A stretch of 64,000 nucleotides of DNA from contig OZ059900.1 of NCBI GenBank assembly GCA_964057225.1, positions 6,520,501 through 6,584,500 on the forward strand. Direction: 5' to 3'. Positions 1 through 13,900 of the stretch are shown one piece after another (the stretch's first letter is position 1; each line of letters begins with the position of its first letter). A program made the translations under genes and the position numbers. The notes below the pieces were generated by a model. That model was given only the letters and a program-made list of their open reading frames with translations, was not told where the DNA came from and did no database searches. Origin of the DNA: Auanema rhodensis. Its lineage: Eukaryota; Nematoda; Chromadorea; Rhabditida; Rhabditidae.

Positions 1-3000
1 AAAATTTCTCTCGAAAAAGTGTGAATTTGGAGTTTCCAATGTGAAATAGGCAATCTTTGATTGTTTTTTGGAAATTGTGAGAAGTTCGAAAAAATTTATG
101 AGAAGTTGAAATAACATTTAACTCAATGACGTGAATAAGGTAAACAGAAACGAAGTTAATTTTTTAGGTAGTTGTTATAGTTACTTTAGGAGATTTCTTA
201 TAGAAACCATAGAAATTTCTCAACCAACTAATAATATAGGAGCAATTTAGTTTAGTATTTGCAAAACTTGAAAACTCTTAAACGCTTTTTCTTCATTCCT
301 AATATTGATCCATTCGTAGTTCTTATTTAACTTCCTCATTCGTTGCTCATTATTGATTTTTCTCAATATTTATGTTCATTCCTCAATCGTTTTTTAACCG
401 ATTTTGTTCATATTTCTCACACTTTCTGTAGTTTGCCGCGCAACTACTTATTTCATCCATAACAGCTGGGTCAGGTCATGGCCTTTTCAGCACAATAACA
501 ACACTTATTCTTATGGCCTAATATTCATATGTTTTTTTTTACTTTTTTCGGTCCAGTATGATGACCTTGTTGTTTTATTTTATTTCTTCCGTTGTTTCCT
601 GAACATATTTATGTGATTCTCACACCTGTTATCCAAAAATAGGGTATTACCTTAGTTGAAAACAGTGCAAGCTATCGTTCAGATAAGCTATGCCGATTTC
701 TGGTCATTCGTAATATGAATACTCAAGAAATTGTTTAAAACAATGATTAAAGATTGAAACACTTATACATACATCATCTTCCATTGTTTTTTCGCGTTTG
801 TTCCAGAATTTGCTTAGACTGTCCTAATTTAGTTGAAAAGTGGATGAAGCAAAAAAAAAGAAATTTCAAAATTTTAAAACGAAAATAAGAAAAAGATGAA
901 ATATGCTTAGTAAGTAGTGTACTATTCGAAGCTTACGTTTTGTCTTGTCGTATACTTTTTCATTTTTTTTGCTTTTAAGCACTCTTTTTTGAAAGTAGAA
1001 GCTGTCAGCTGGTTATGAAATATTTTAGCAATTTCAAAACTTTGTAGTTAGTGTTTTACTATATTTCCTTCAAGTTGCCCTATAATGACACGTGGCAGAA
1101 GGCCGGGTGTCTACTCGACCTCTTCCTATTCTTCTCAGAACGTATCTATTTCTTAAGTCTCTCAACGATATTTTAGTCCATTTATCATTCTAGTTCTCCA
1201 CATTCTTTATGCTATTTTACATCTGTATAGAGATATATGCATTAAATAGAAATAATGTATATATCTTTTTTCACGAGCAGATCAGCAGACGGTGAAACAC
1301 TGTTGCAGCCATAGTATATTTGTCATTTTGACAGGAAAACGAAATGATGAGAGTATACATAAAGTTAGGATACTCAGAAATATAGAGAAGAGAGAAGAGT
1401 AGTGAGAGGGATAGTCAGATCGTTAGAACGTGGTGGATTTTTAGACAATATAACAGATGAAATGAACAGAGGAAACGAGAGATTACAGTGTATTGAGAAG
1501 GGTCAATAGTTTTTTAACGTAAAAAGATTGAGAGATGAGTATTTGGTGAGCTAGAATCAGAGAGAGGGAGAGAGAAACCTAGACCTGAGAGTGTAAAGAG
1601 TTGTTTGCTTCTGATATGACCCGATTTCTCTCAATTGTCACTCCTCATCGCCCTTCTTTTTTTCTCCTTCTCATCCATTTTATGTCGTAGTCTTTCTCCG
1701 TTCTGGCCAGTTTTTTTCCTGCGCCCTGTCTTTCTATCTGCCTCTCTCTATATCTACCATCTGTTCCCTCTCATTCTTCTTCCATATCTTCTACTTTATT
1801 TTGTCTTGGTTCTCGTTTTCTATCGTTTTCTAGATAGTTCTACGTCTCTTAAATCTGCATTTCGTCAAGTCAGGTTCCTCCCCATTTCTATCAAACTGTC
1901 GTATTAAAAGGGTTCAGTGTTCTGAGACATTTGGTTACTAATCCATTTTCAGCCGCATTAATTGTAAGTACGCTAACTATGAAATAAGTGTATATAAGCT
2001 CTTTTTACTTTATTGAATACCATTATTTGTTTGCAATATGCTTCTTATTTTTTCACAGAATAACTGTATTTTCAATTTCTTATCATGGTTGTATCAGTTG
2101 TTTGCTGATAAGAAATACTCAAAAAACAAACCCATTATTTTCAAATTTATAAGATAAGAAAGAGTTGTTTCACATAAAATTTGTGTGTTGCTATAATTTG
2201 TGTTGTAGACATTGTTAATAGTTCCCGTAGTACTTTTAGTGTTCGATTTCAGCAACAATATTTTTTTGTTTCCGAAATATTTTTGCATCCAAGGACTGGC
2301 AGATGCTCTGACCTTTTTGTCTATAAAAAGATTTGCTTGTGCCTCGCCTTTGTTTATATACAAATCTAAACTTTAATTCATCCAATCTTATTGACTCATC
2401 CTAGCGATGTTTCAAATCATCTTTCTCTCTATTCTTCTCTTATCCCTGCATTTTATTTTTTTGATCACGGCAACTGTATTCGTTAAAAAGATCAAAACGA
2501 TTGACCTGCCTGAGAAGGGGTGGAGTCTTATTGACCAGTAGAGATCTTACGCTGCTGCTGTCTTGGCCTAGTAAAGGCCACATAGCCGCTTGTGGGTCAC
2601 AAGGCAATCCGTTCTTGTCTTGGTCATTGTCTCTCGACCTCTTAGTAGTTTTGCCAATTCCTCGCTAATTAAGCGGTTTTTCTTATTTTTGATCTCAAAA
2701 AAATATTTGCCAGATTTATTTGAATGTTATCAATATCGTTCGATTAAGTACAACTATTTTTTATAATAGTTGCACAAATATTTTTTTGGAAAATTTAGTA
2801 TTGGATTGTTCTAAGTTTTTCCGAGTTCTGTTTCAAAACAGTTGCCCTCAGATATGCTCAAGATACTTCTAATATTGGATAGCTTAGTAAAGATAAGACG
2901 TTTAGGTCTTTATCTGTCCGATTTAGTTATTTGTTGTCTGCGAAAGGTGTCAGTCAAAGTCGAACTGCACGTCAATTCGCCCTTGCTCTCTGTCTGCCGC

Positions 3001-3420
3001 GCAGCTGATGACTTGTCTCTGCTATGCTATCAAACGTATACAGTTCGCAGTTCGACACTTGCAGTACTGCTGTCCATCAAAACTCATTGTCTCCATATTC
3101 TCAATACGCATTATATTATCTTTTTCATTCTCAATGTCTTCATTTCATCTACTACCGGTCTGTTCGTTGTTGATTATCAAATGATCCACGTGTCGAGAGG
3201 CACGTCTGTTGAGCAGCAGTGCATTAAATTCCTATGCTTTAAGCTTGTTTTCATAATTGTTTATAGAAAAGCATAAATTACAGCTTACTTCTCTGAAATC
3301 ACGTGAAATTTCATTAACGCGTTTATTGAGAGATTAAATTTGTTTTCTCATCTTTTATTTTTCTTGTTATTATTGCAAACTTTACACGATTTTATAGAAC
3401 TTTATTAATCTCTACGTTGC
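1..3420. other. Non-coding region upstream of the calumenin gene
   Basis: I see no supportable gene here. The open frames are short, AT- or pyrimidine-driven and lack family resemblance. About 1380-1600 the plus strand is strongly purine-rich (GAGA-type), and about 1620-1880 it turns pyrimidine-rich (CTTCTC-type). Slightly more GC-rich stretches lie at 2500-2660 and 2930-3210 and could hold upstream control elements of the gene that starts at 3442. No element could be identified with confidence. Confidence 0.6.
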
Positions 3421-3427
3421 TTTTCAG
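3421..3427 (+). promoter_or_regulatory. Splice acceptor just upstream of the calumenin start
   Basis: A perfect TTTTCAG acceptor ends 14 bp before the ATG at 3442. In nematodes such a site next to a start codon is typically a spliced-leader trans-splice acceptor or the end of a 5' UTR intron. The sequence alone cannot tell which. It supports the chosen start. Confidence 0.6.
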
Positions 3428-3441
3428 AGAACGAAGGTAGC

Positions 3442-4617
3442 ATGAAGTGCCTTTTTGTCTTAGGACTGATTGTAGTTGCAGTTGCTGCTCACTCCAGCAC
3501 TGACCCAGAGAAGGACTCTGAGCATCTTAAGGTATATACAGGCTTAAATTATTCTCTGTAATATACGATTCTTAGGGAAAAGAACATGGTGTAAAGTATG
3601 ATCATGAGCAGTTCTTGGGAAAAGATGTTGCCTCTGAATTCGACGAACTCACCCCAGAGAAATCTAAAGAAAGACTTGGGTTTATATTTCTTAGCAAATG
3701 TTTTATATAATTTTTTAATTTTCTAGAAAGCTTGTTCCAAAGATGGATTCTGACAGCGACGGATTCATTGAAGAGAAAGAGTTGAAGGAACACATCAACT
3801 TCATGCAAAAGAGATACGTTAACAACGATGTTGAGAGAACATGGAAGAACTACAAAGATGAGAAGATCGTTGATGGACGTATCAAGTGGGAAGATTACAG
3901 GTAAATATGAACAATCTTTATTAAAACTAACTACTATTACATTTACAGAGAGATGGTCTACGGATCTGCTAATGGAGAAGGACAAGAGCTTGCTCCAGAA
4001 TACAAGAAAATGATTGCTCGTGACGAGAAGAGATGGGCTGTTGCTGATTATGACTCCAACTCCGCTCTTGACAGAACTGAGTATGGATGTTTCATGCACC
4101 CAGAAGATTGCGAACACATGAGAGATGTTGTTGTTGCTGTAAGTCAAATAGTCAATGCTTCACTGAATCAAATGTGAGCGTTTTTCAGGAAACCATCGAA
4201 GACATTGATAAGAACAAGGATGGAGCTGTTGATCTCGAAGAATACATTGGAGATATGTACAGACCAGAAGATTACCCAGAATTGAACGGAAAAGAACCAG
4301 ACTGGGTACAATCTGAGCGCGAAATGTTCAAGGAGCACCGTGATAAGGATGGAGATGGAAAACTCAACGAGGTTTCATTAACATCTCATATCATTATCCA
4401 ATGTATCAATATTTAGGAAGAGATGAGAGACTGGATCATGCCAGTTGGATTCGACCACGCTGAAGCCGAAGCTCGTCACTTGGTTGCTATTGCTGACGAT
4501 AACAAAGACGGCAAGCTTTCAAATGATGAAATTCTTGCTCACTATGACACATTTGTTGGATCTCAAGCCACTGACTACGGAGAGCAGCTTCAGAAGCACG
4601 ATCCTGCTGAGCTCTAA
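3442..4617 (+). CDS. Calumenin/reticulocalbin-type EF-hand protein of the secretory pathway
   Basis: Six exons: 3442-3531, 3576-3679, 3727-3900, 3949-4138, 4189-4371 and 4417-4617. They join in frame to 313 residues, close to the 315 of human calumenin. The first ~16 residues ([16 protein letters not shown]) form a signal peptide. EF-hand loops of the CREC family follow: D72-E83, a degenerate second hand near 100-120, D156-E167 (the conserved loop Gly is replaced by Ala162), D193-E204, D238-E249 and D274-E285. Family members are low-affinity Ca2+-binding chaperone-like proteins of the ER and secretory route; C. elegans has one such gene, calu-1. The C-terminus reads HDPAEL rather than the usual HDEF/HDEL-type ER retrieval signal. 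Introns are 44-50 bp, typical of nematodes. An AATAAA lies at 4894-4899, about 280 bp past the stop. Family assignment is firm; calcium binding by each hand is inferred. Confidence 0.93.
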
Positions 4618-4893
4618 ATTATTTTATATTTATTATGTTTCACTAGATGTATTTCGAAAACAAATCATTACCATGTGTAATTTATTTTTGAATTACATCG
4701 CTTGTTTAATACCTAATAACGTTTTACTGCTAATACTGTTGTAAGTGCCTTTAATGCGCTGTTTTAAATAGTTATTGGCTTCAAATTCATAAAGCCAAGC
4801 TGAATTCTTATTGTCTTAACTACGTTTGTGGATAAGTATTCTTATTTTAAACTATTATCGTTGATATTAATATCTATTTTGTTGTCTGGAAAC

Positions 4894-4899
4894 AATAAA
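4894..4899 (+). terminator. Candidate poly(A) signal of the calumenin gene
   Basis: AATAAA on the coding strand about 277 bp after the stop codon, within an A-rich run. It is the best canonical signal I found downstream, but AT-rich DNA makes chance matches common. Confidence 0.4.
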
Positions 4900-4919
4900 A
4901 ACATAAAAATCCAATTGAT

Positions 4920-7900
4920 TTGTTAGACAAGGCTCTTTTCAATATACCGACAGTTTTTTCTACAATATTACGCTAACATTTTAAGAATCACCACAACCAT
5001 TAGCGTTATCATCAACACTCATCAACAGCCCTATTCTTACTAGCAGCAGATATGATTCAGGAATAAATGAAAGATCCTTCGTTTGACAATCTTAGCAATA
5101 TGAGGACTATAAGCAAAAAGCCACAGCATATTGAACAGTAAGATATGTGGTCTATCATTATCTTAACATGTCATCTACATCTACTTTTCTGTCTTTTCAC
5201 TACATAGCTAAATGCCATTGACCCATTCTAAAGATTGAAATATTACAGCACACAATCAATCTACCGATAAAGAGAGGCGATTAGACAAAAATGATTTATT
5301 CAACAGTGTATATACAATAATGCGATGAAGGATAAAGAAACGATGAGAAAGAAGCGAGATCATCTCATCTCAAATACTACATTGTTTATTACTGATATAA
5401 ACATAGAATAAAGAGTGTTATTGATTATATATTATATACAATATGTGAGATTTATATTTCTCAACTTGGTTTATATTAAAAGCAAGTCTATTGCATTATC
5501 CTATATGTGAATATAATAAGTTGTGTAAGCAAATGACAGTGAAAATTTGTTCCTTTTCAATATAAAATCCTAGTAGTTGAAAAGCCAAAGGTTAATCAAG
5601 TGAATAGTATATATCTTCTTTTATTAACAAACACTTATGTTCCGTTTTTGAGAATATGACTAATAATTCGGAGAACTAACAGTGTGCATTAGAAATTCTA
5701 TTTTCATTATTTGCATAACCTGAATGAACACTATCCAATTTTGGTTATATAATTCTCGAATACAAACCAATAAAGCTATGGTTTTCATTTCACAACTATA
5801 TCTGCAAAGCATGACAACAGCTTGAACCTACATAGCTCAATGCTCTTCATTTTGAACTTTAAGTCTCTTATTTAGTAATAAAAACAGTTTTGTAAATGTG
5901 TGTATAAATGTGCTAGAAAAATAAAAAATGAAACCAAATTATCCGAATATGAATTCGAAAATATGAATCAGTTTTTGTGACTATTTGACTTCACATTTGA
6001 TGAGTTTGTCAGTTGACTCATCAGAAATACGTTTATTATTTCATTGTTTTCCATCCGAAAGCTTAATCTAATTGAAAAAAGTTGTATTCCTATTATTCTG
6101 AAATGAACAAGATTCAAAGAATATGAATAGGAATATAAGAATGATTTCCATATGTCATTCTCCTGCTTATTTCATATTTCCAACAAAAAAAATACCGCGA
6201 CATCCTTATGTCAATGCATTATAAATTATGAAGATATGATTTGAATGCAAAACAATATTTTTGTTATTGTTAAATATATTATTCTTATTATTGTATTGGC
6301 ATTAATAGCTGTTGAATTTCATCTATGTATATATTGATATTGATATATGTATTTATATATATTCTTATCCTTATGACCTCAATTTCCATTTCTCATTTTG
6401 ATATTTGCATTTGAAAAATAGGAAACTAATTATAAATTTTAAAAAAACATAGTTTGTTGTTTCTTCAATTTATGAATGTCTGAGCAATGAAGCAAACGTA
6501 ATTAAAACTTGAGATTTCAAGAATCAAAATAACATTTTTTCTCAAAAAGAAGAATGTTCAGTTCTATTTATTTTATTTCCAATTAACTAATTTGTTTTCA
6601 TTATTTTGCTTATTTGGCAAATTTCCTATCTGACGTTATTATGCAATTTAATAGTTTGAGATTTAACTGGCTTTTGAAATTTCTAATACATAAGGAGGAA
6701 AATGATTTTGATAAATTATATGAATTTATAATTTGTTTTTTATTTTTACATCTAGTTAATTCTAGTTAATCTATACATATACATATACATATACTAATTT
6801 TCACATTAACAAATACATATACATATTAATATACAGTGGCCTTAGTTTTTAAAATAAATTTTACATTTGCATAGTCGTAGAAAAGATGTTGTCATCAATT
6901 ATTTTCAATTAGAAATTTGAATGTTGTAGTAATGCAGCAAATTTTGTCACTTCTCATTAAGTTTACAGAGCTTGCGGACAGCACAATAAAGTTGGCAATT
7001 CAAGTATACTTTCAAGAGTTTTGCACTTGAGACAACAATTTGTAATTTCTCAAACTTGGTTTTCTCTTTTTTTTAAACATTTTCACGCTTCTTTTTCGGA
7101 GTGACTTTCAGTTCTAGCTGACCAATGTTGTAGTTGACTTATATATTTTACCACAATGATGAGAAATCTCAAAAATTTTATCATACTTTGTTCATAATTT
7201 CAAACACTTATCGATTTTTCATATTAATTTTTTTGGCGATGAGCCAGATATATTAAGAAGCGCTGTCATCACATTTACTTGTTTATATCCCGCTCACTTT
7301 CTGAAAGATATAAAAATACTTTTTTACTCACATTTTTACATCTTTTATTATGAACGCTTTATAGGTAGTTTGCTTTTTTTACTATGTATCTTCATATAAT
7401 AATAGTATTTGTAATCCATGCTATTCTCTGTAGTTATTTTGCTATTTTACAATATATTCTTCTTATAATATTATATATATTTACTCAGTCTTTCCATTTG
7501 TTCTGATATTATAATCCAAATGAGCATTCATACAATTGCGCCACTTGATCTTCGTGCTCATTTATGAACCTTGAAGAAAAAAAATCCGTCTACAAATTTA
7601 TAATTTGCGTGAGACGAGTAGAGAAATGATCGCTAGCGAGTGTCATCGAACAATTGACACCTGATACCTTCCTTGTCTTAACTACACTCGTTGGCTAACC
7701 CACGCTTTTCTTCATATTTCCTTACAAGGCGTCTTCGTTTTCGCTTTTTTGTCTTGCTTTCGGAAATTTATTTCCAACCATTTTTAAGAGAAGAAAAATT
7801 TAAAATTTTTTGTTTTTTTTCTTAGAAGATTAACTTTATTTGTGTTGTTTTTTTCTTTGATCTTTCCACATTAATAACATGTTCTCTTTCATCTTTCTTC

Positions 7901-10900
7901 TCCACAAACCTTTGATCATTTTTGAACAATTAGCTCAGCTTGCATTGAAGAAAGAAAAATGTTATTTATAAGCTAGCTGGTCATTTATGCATATAAATAA
8001 AAATGACAAATTCTCGGATTAATCCGTTAAGTATGCACATTTGGCTTCATAGAAGTAGTTTCGCTTGGATGTTTATCGAAACTAAGAACTAATATTTAGT
8101 TGCAAATTAACGACAAATGCGTTATAGCATTGGTAGTAAACGAAGGATTAAGTTAAATGGAAAAGATTTAGTGTGGAATTGTTCTTGGTGTAGAAGAGTA
8201 AACCTAATTGATTACTAACGCTTACTCTGGCAGTTTCAGAGAATTTGACACCAAACGTTTATATTTTGAACTCAATATGTAATGATGCATGTAATGTTGC
8301 ATTTATTACCTGTTGTCCGTAGAGAGGCTATTTTACTTCAAAAGTACCTCATATGCTCTGAATATTGGAACAATCAAAGTTCAGCCTGAATATTTTCGCC
8401 AATGGTTTGTTTTAGATTAAAAAACAGAGCACATAGTCTCAATTGAATGAAGGCAAATATACAATCAGTATATTTCTCTAAATTGTTTTATTTATGGTTA
8501 TTAAGCTTCATAAATAAAAGTAATTATGCTTTCGTTGTTTGAATGCTTTTTTCTATTTGTTACACAATCTCATCTTTGTATATTCACTCATACTTTGAGT
8601 TTGAAAGTGATGTGTAAGTATGCTTATGTGTTTTCTGTTTTTTGTTTGTTTTTGGGTCTTCTGCTCTCGAATCTTAATGAAAATGAAAAAAATGGCTGAA
8701 AATTGAGAAAAATGCCGTTAGCCTCAGATATTATTGTTTTAATGTGAAACGTCTACAATTCACAATTTTATCTTCGTCATTCACATTTGTGCTTTCACGT
8801 CAATCTGAAAAAAGCTTTAATAGATTTTTTTCATATTTTCATTTTGCTCTTAGTTCCTACAACTTCAATGACTCTGATTTTTTGCTTGCTCCGTATACCA
8901 AATTGCGTTTCATCAATCTAATAGATCAACTCACAAAATTGCTTTTTTAAATTCTTCCGGCTTTAACGAAACATTGAAAACATGCCTCAATGCCTACTTG
9001 CTGTCATTAAAGTCATAAACTCAGCATGGCTCATAAATCGAAAATGTTCAGATTTTTGAGCTATATTTCTAGACAAATAATCAGAAAAAAAAACATGAAA
9101 CCAACCGCTGTTTTTTCATCTAGATATAGTCAGAGAGGAAAATAAAAAATAGGCTTAATATCTATAGCTGTTTTGGTTTTTTCGCTTGATCAGAGTATGA
9201 TGAAGCCTGAAATAAGACGATTACATGCTGGTTTAGGGAAACTATTTGAGATTTATTTTAATAAATATCATTTTATTAAAAATTATATAAGTAGAATGAG
9301 TTATTCAATGAGCATTCTCAAACTCTTATAGTCAATATGAATCCTTTCAGCGAGAATTATTGTCTTTTTTCTCATCCTAAACGTATTTACACATTGGATA
9401 AATAATATGAAATAGTAGTGATGCGGTTGGCACTTGGATAACCACTATCTTTCTCTTTTAGCACTTCTTTCTTTCTTCCACTTCAAGGACACTACTGCTG
9501 AAACAGCCTGTGTGAGGGCTTTTGTTGAATAGTGACAGCTACATTGGCTATCTTAAGCTATTTTTCACAATCATTGCTGTGGCTGAAAAAAATGCGTTTT
9601 TTGATGTTCTAATCTCACCACTTACTCTGCCTCACGTTTTATTTTCACTGCACTGAAGACATTGTGGTCACATATCTCTTTGCATCTCAAATTTTTTTCT
9701 TTTGACATCTATTACGGAATTATCTGGGACGTGCTTAGATTGTACTTTGGTTTTGTTCAAGATTATCAATGCGATGCTTTACTTTAAAGTTGTGTAGCAT
9801 AACTTTGTTGTACAAATTTTAAAAAAACCTCAAAGCTCATCACTTCATCAACTTATTTTCTCCTTGTTTCTGAAATTCTAACTTAAAAATTATTTCTCTA
9901 TTTGCTATAGAAAGAATGCATTGAAAAAAAATTAAATTGACTGAATGCTCGTATTTTCGGCTTCTTTTTATTTCTCTCATTGTAATTTCCTTTTTTTGAA
10001 TGCTTTTTTATCTCAGTCAATTTCTGTTGTTCTCATCGTTTTTGGTCATTTGCAATTCAATCATCATAGCCTGTCTGCTTCTAAGAGCTGGTGCTAAATA
10101 GATATTGGAAACCAAATGTTATAAAAGAACACAAGCTTTTACGCTCTTTTCTAGTTTATATATCAAATTTGACATGTTTGTTTATATGTACTAGAATATC
10201 GGTTATTATTAATTTTTCTCAAACAGTTTATGTACTATATTTGCCACTTTCTTATTTTCTTTATCTGTATTGTTAGTTTTTCTTCTCATTTGACAAATTT
10301 ATTGAAATAATTTAATATTTATTGAACCCATCTGCTATATAATATCATTTTCGTGAGGACGAAAATCAGTGCAGAAGCAGAAAACTGATTAGTCAATGTG
10401 TAAGTTCAACATAAACTGCCGAAACTGATGATGTTGATATTTAATTCTTTTTGTTTCTACGTTGTACTCTTTGAAATTTTTGAAACATTGATCTGATATT
10501 GTTGTTTATCAATGTTATTTTTCTTATTTCAACGCAGAGTAAACAAAAACTTTAGAATTGGTTCGTAATCTTGAATAAGTTAATATCTTAAACTAACGAT
10601 ATAGATAGATATGTTATGTAACTAAAATACTAAGTGTAGCCACATTTACATGCATAATTTGCGGTAAATTACGTAAATCTTAAAGTACAATTTCGGTCAT
10701 AAAACAAATAAGCTCACTATGAGCTTCAAAATAAATTTGAATCTTTTTTTTGTTCATTTGCTTGTCTTAATAGTTTTATAGTCGTTCAGATGAAATAGAA
10801 TTATTTTGCTATAGCTCTTGATTTTGCGAGGGAAATTGAGATTTTCGGTGTTGTACATTCTTTGTCACTTCAGCTAGAACAAATTAAAAAGAAGTTGAAT

Positions 10901-13900
10901 TGAAAAAGCTGGAAAATGGATAATGAAGAAAACGTCGTTCATACAAAGTTCCTTTTTCATTATTGGTTCCTTGTTTTCTCTCAGTTGCAGCACCCGTAGT
11001 AGTTCTATTCAATATTTTCAAAAAAATTATTTAAGTGATTTCGCGAATGTTTCACCCAAATTCTGAATCTAAATACAGAACAAATTATACTTAGGTCTAT
11101 TCATCCTATTGTGTTAATGGGCATGCCTCCATATGGGTGCTTAAACGCCAATATGAAGTAAGCTACATATCTTTTGGAACAATCGGCTTTGCTTTTCAGT
11201 TTCACGTAGTTGGTGAAAGTGCATTCATTCACAGAGCTGTCTGTTCTATATAGTGTAGTATTCTCAAACTTTCCAACTCAAGTGAAAATAACAATTAAAC
11301 ACATATACATGGGTACATATCCTGCAACATTCTGTTCTTTGGATTACATTTCGCTTCTCCAATTAAAATTTTACTATGCATATTCGTCTATTTGCGCATC
11401 GCCGACACAATTGCTGATTATAGCTAGTGAGATAGATAAAAGGATGGAGTAGTTCATTTTCGCTCTTTTTACTTCTATGTAAACCTTTTTTTGGCAACTC
11501 TACGTTTTTTTCTCGTATTTAATTATTCGTTTACATTTTATGCTCTAGATATATGTTTCTTTCAAGCTGCAATTTCTCCATTATGCAACATACAAGGCAT
11601 TTCTTATAAAGCCTCCTCTCGTTTTTTAATCACAACCCAGCATGTAATATATCAATGAAACATTTTGAATTCGCATCTTTGATTTATTTTTTGACGACAA
11701 AAAATCCCCACAAATGATTGTCAAAAGCTTTCAATAGCATTACAAATGTATTTTTCAAGCAAAAGTTTCAAAACTGATCGCAAACCAATCTTACTAGTTA
11801 TTACTTTTCAAAATTTGTAGTTCTCTCAATTTTTTCTGCGAAACGTTCATTGATTATACTCTTTGATTATTATTTTTTCTTCATTTAACTACATTTTGGA
11901 ACATATCGAATTAGAATATAATTAGTATTCGAAATATTATATTACGCGATGTAGATATATGATTGTTCATTTCAATATCGCATTTACTCCATTTAGTTAC
12001 GTGATATGCACATGATCTTGATTATCAAAGTCAATTAAGCAACTATGAGAGTGAGATTTTCAGCGTATAGCAAGCATATATACATATAGTATGTTGCAGT
12101 TTCTCTAATGTTCTTTTTGAAACACTTTGATGCTTTCTATGTCACATGGTTTTCACCTTTTACAAGTTCACTCATCAAATATTAGTTTAAATGTTATGAC
12201 ACAACAAACTTAAAATTTTCTCACACTTTTTGAATTTAGAGTTTAAATACTTTATGTTATTGCACTCATTTTTAGTCATTTTCGTGGAAATTCTTACTGT
12301 TCGTAATTTTGAACAGCTCCATGATCATTTCAAGGACTTGAGTTGCTTGTTTTTGCCAGACTAATCCTTTATTCACAGAATACTTTATGTTTTTTGATTG
12401 TTGTTCATTGAGACATTTTCCAAATATGAAATGATATAAGTAAGCCAATCAACTGCTTCTCTCTCAGCAACCAAAAAAAAAGATTAAAAAGAGGGAAACC
12501 CAGTATAAATTCGGATTTATTCATGTCATAGTGATTGATCCGTGAGAATCCGATCTGTTGTTTTATAATCAAAATGAAACAATTGTCAATAGCATTCTTG
12601 TTCAAAAACATATTTTTATATTTCAAATGGAAATATTTGCTCTGAGTTTGGCACATTACGCTTATATTCTTTATTTCCGTGTCTTCCCTTAAACTTCGTT
12701 CATTTTCCTGTCATTCACGTTGTCTTCTTCTTCTTCTTTATGCGCTAATAGCTCACATTATCGCAACATATGGCCGAGATCTCACATGTCGTTCGCGTAT
12801 GCTTCAACTACAAAGTAATTTCTATTGCCAATGGTCAAGATCTTATTCACATAATGTCTCTTTAATGTTTCCTGTTTCCTTTTCGTGCCCTTCTCATCCA
12901 TGCTACCCTCTTCATCCCACTCACAGAGCTGTCTAAGTACTTCCCTCCATTCATGTATTTCAAATGAACTTGGTGATTTCTTTAGAGATTTAGCGGAGGA
13001 AACTGAACTTCCAGCCGTTCACAATCTGTCACCAACAAAATGTTTCATGTTTTAGCGAAATATTTCATTTTCTAATACAATTTACTATCCATTAACCCTT
13101 TGAGCTTTTTGAAGCTATGAAGTTTTGTTCTCAAGGCATTTCGATCTTTTATGTTTCATATCTTCAATGTTCTTTGATTCTGCATAAATCTAATATCTCA
13201 TTACTCATGAGTGAAATAATGAAAAACGAAATCAAAAGGAATATAAATGAAGCAAAAGTACTTGGCACATTCGCTTTCGTTTCATCTATCTTTTAATTTT
13301 TATATTTTTTGTTGTGGATATTCTAAAGACATTAATACTTCAATTCCTACTTCCAATCAGCCACTTTATAAAGAATGAAAAGAAATATGAAATGAATTGC
13401 ATTTCAAGAAATAGAACATTATTTCATTTAAATACTTTATGTGCTCATTCCAACTTATGTTATATAAGTTATGGTTTTTGATATTTTATCGTTGTTAATA
13501 AGCCAGTAGTTATTGCTTTTCTCATCTTATTCAGCTCAGACATATATCAAAATATATATTTATTATATAGAAAGAATATGAGCATAACGATAAAGAAGAA
13601 TAAAATATGATTGAACTTTAAACGAGCTTCTTGCATATTTGTCTTTCTGTGTTATTCTTACTATACTCTCATAAAGTACCTACTTTATATATTTTTTTAT
13701 ACTCTAGAATTCTCACATAAGCTTTTTTCGTGAAATAAAATGAGAATATATGAGGCTCTCTAAGCTTTTTTCCCCATTAAGATAAAAGTATTAGAATGGT
13801 TGATGCTCTTTTTTGTAAATTCTTTGTAGAGTCTTATAACGGTTATCTTCCTTATTCCCTGATCTTATGTAATCCGTTTGGCCCATTTTAATTCAAAAAA

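Noticed and set aside
3181-3210. CCACGTG and CACGTC motifs upstream of the calumenin gene as an unfolded-protein-response element
   Set aside because: Attractive for an ER protein, but the motifs are short, the distance is about 240 bp and there is no CCAAT partner. A chance match cannot be excluded.
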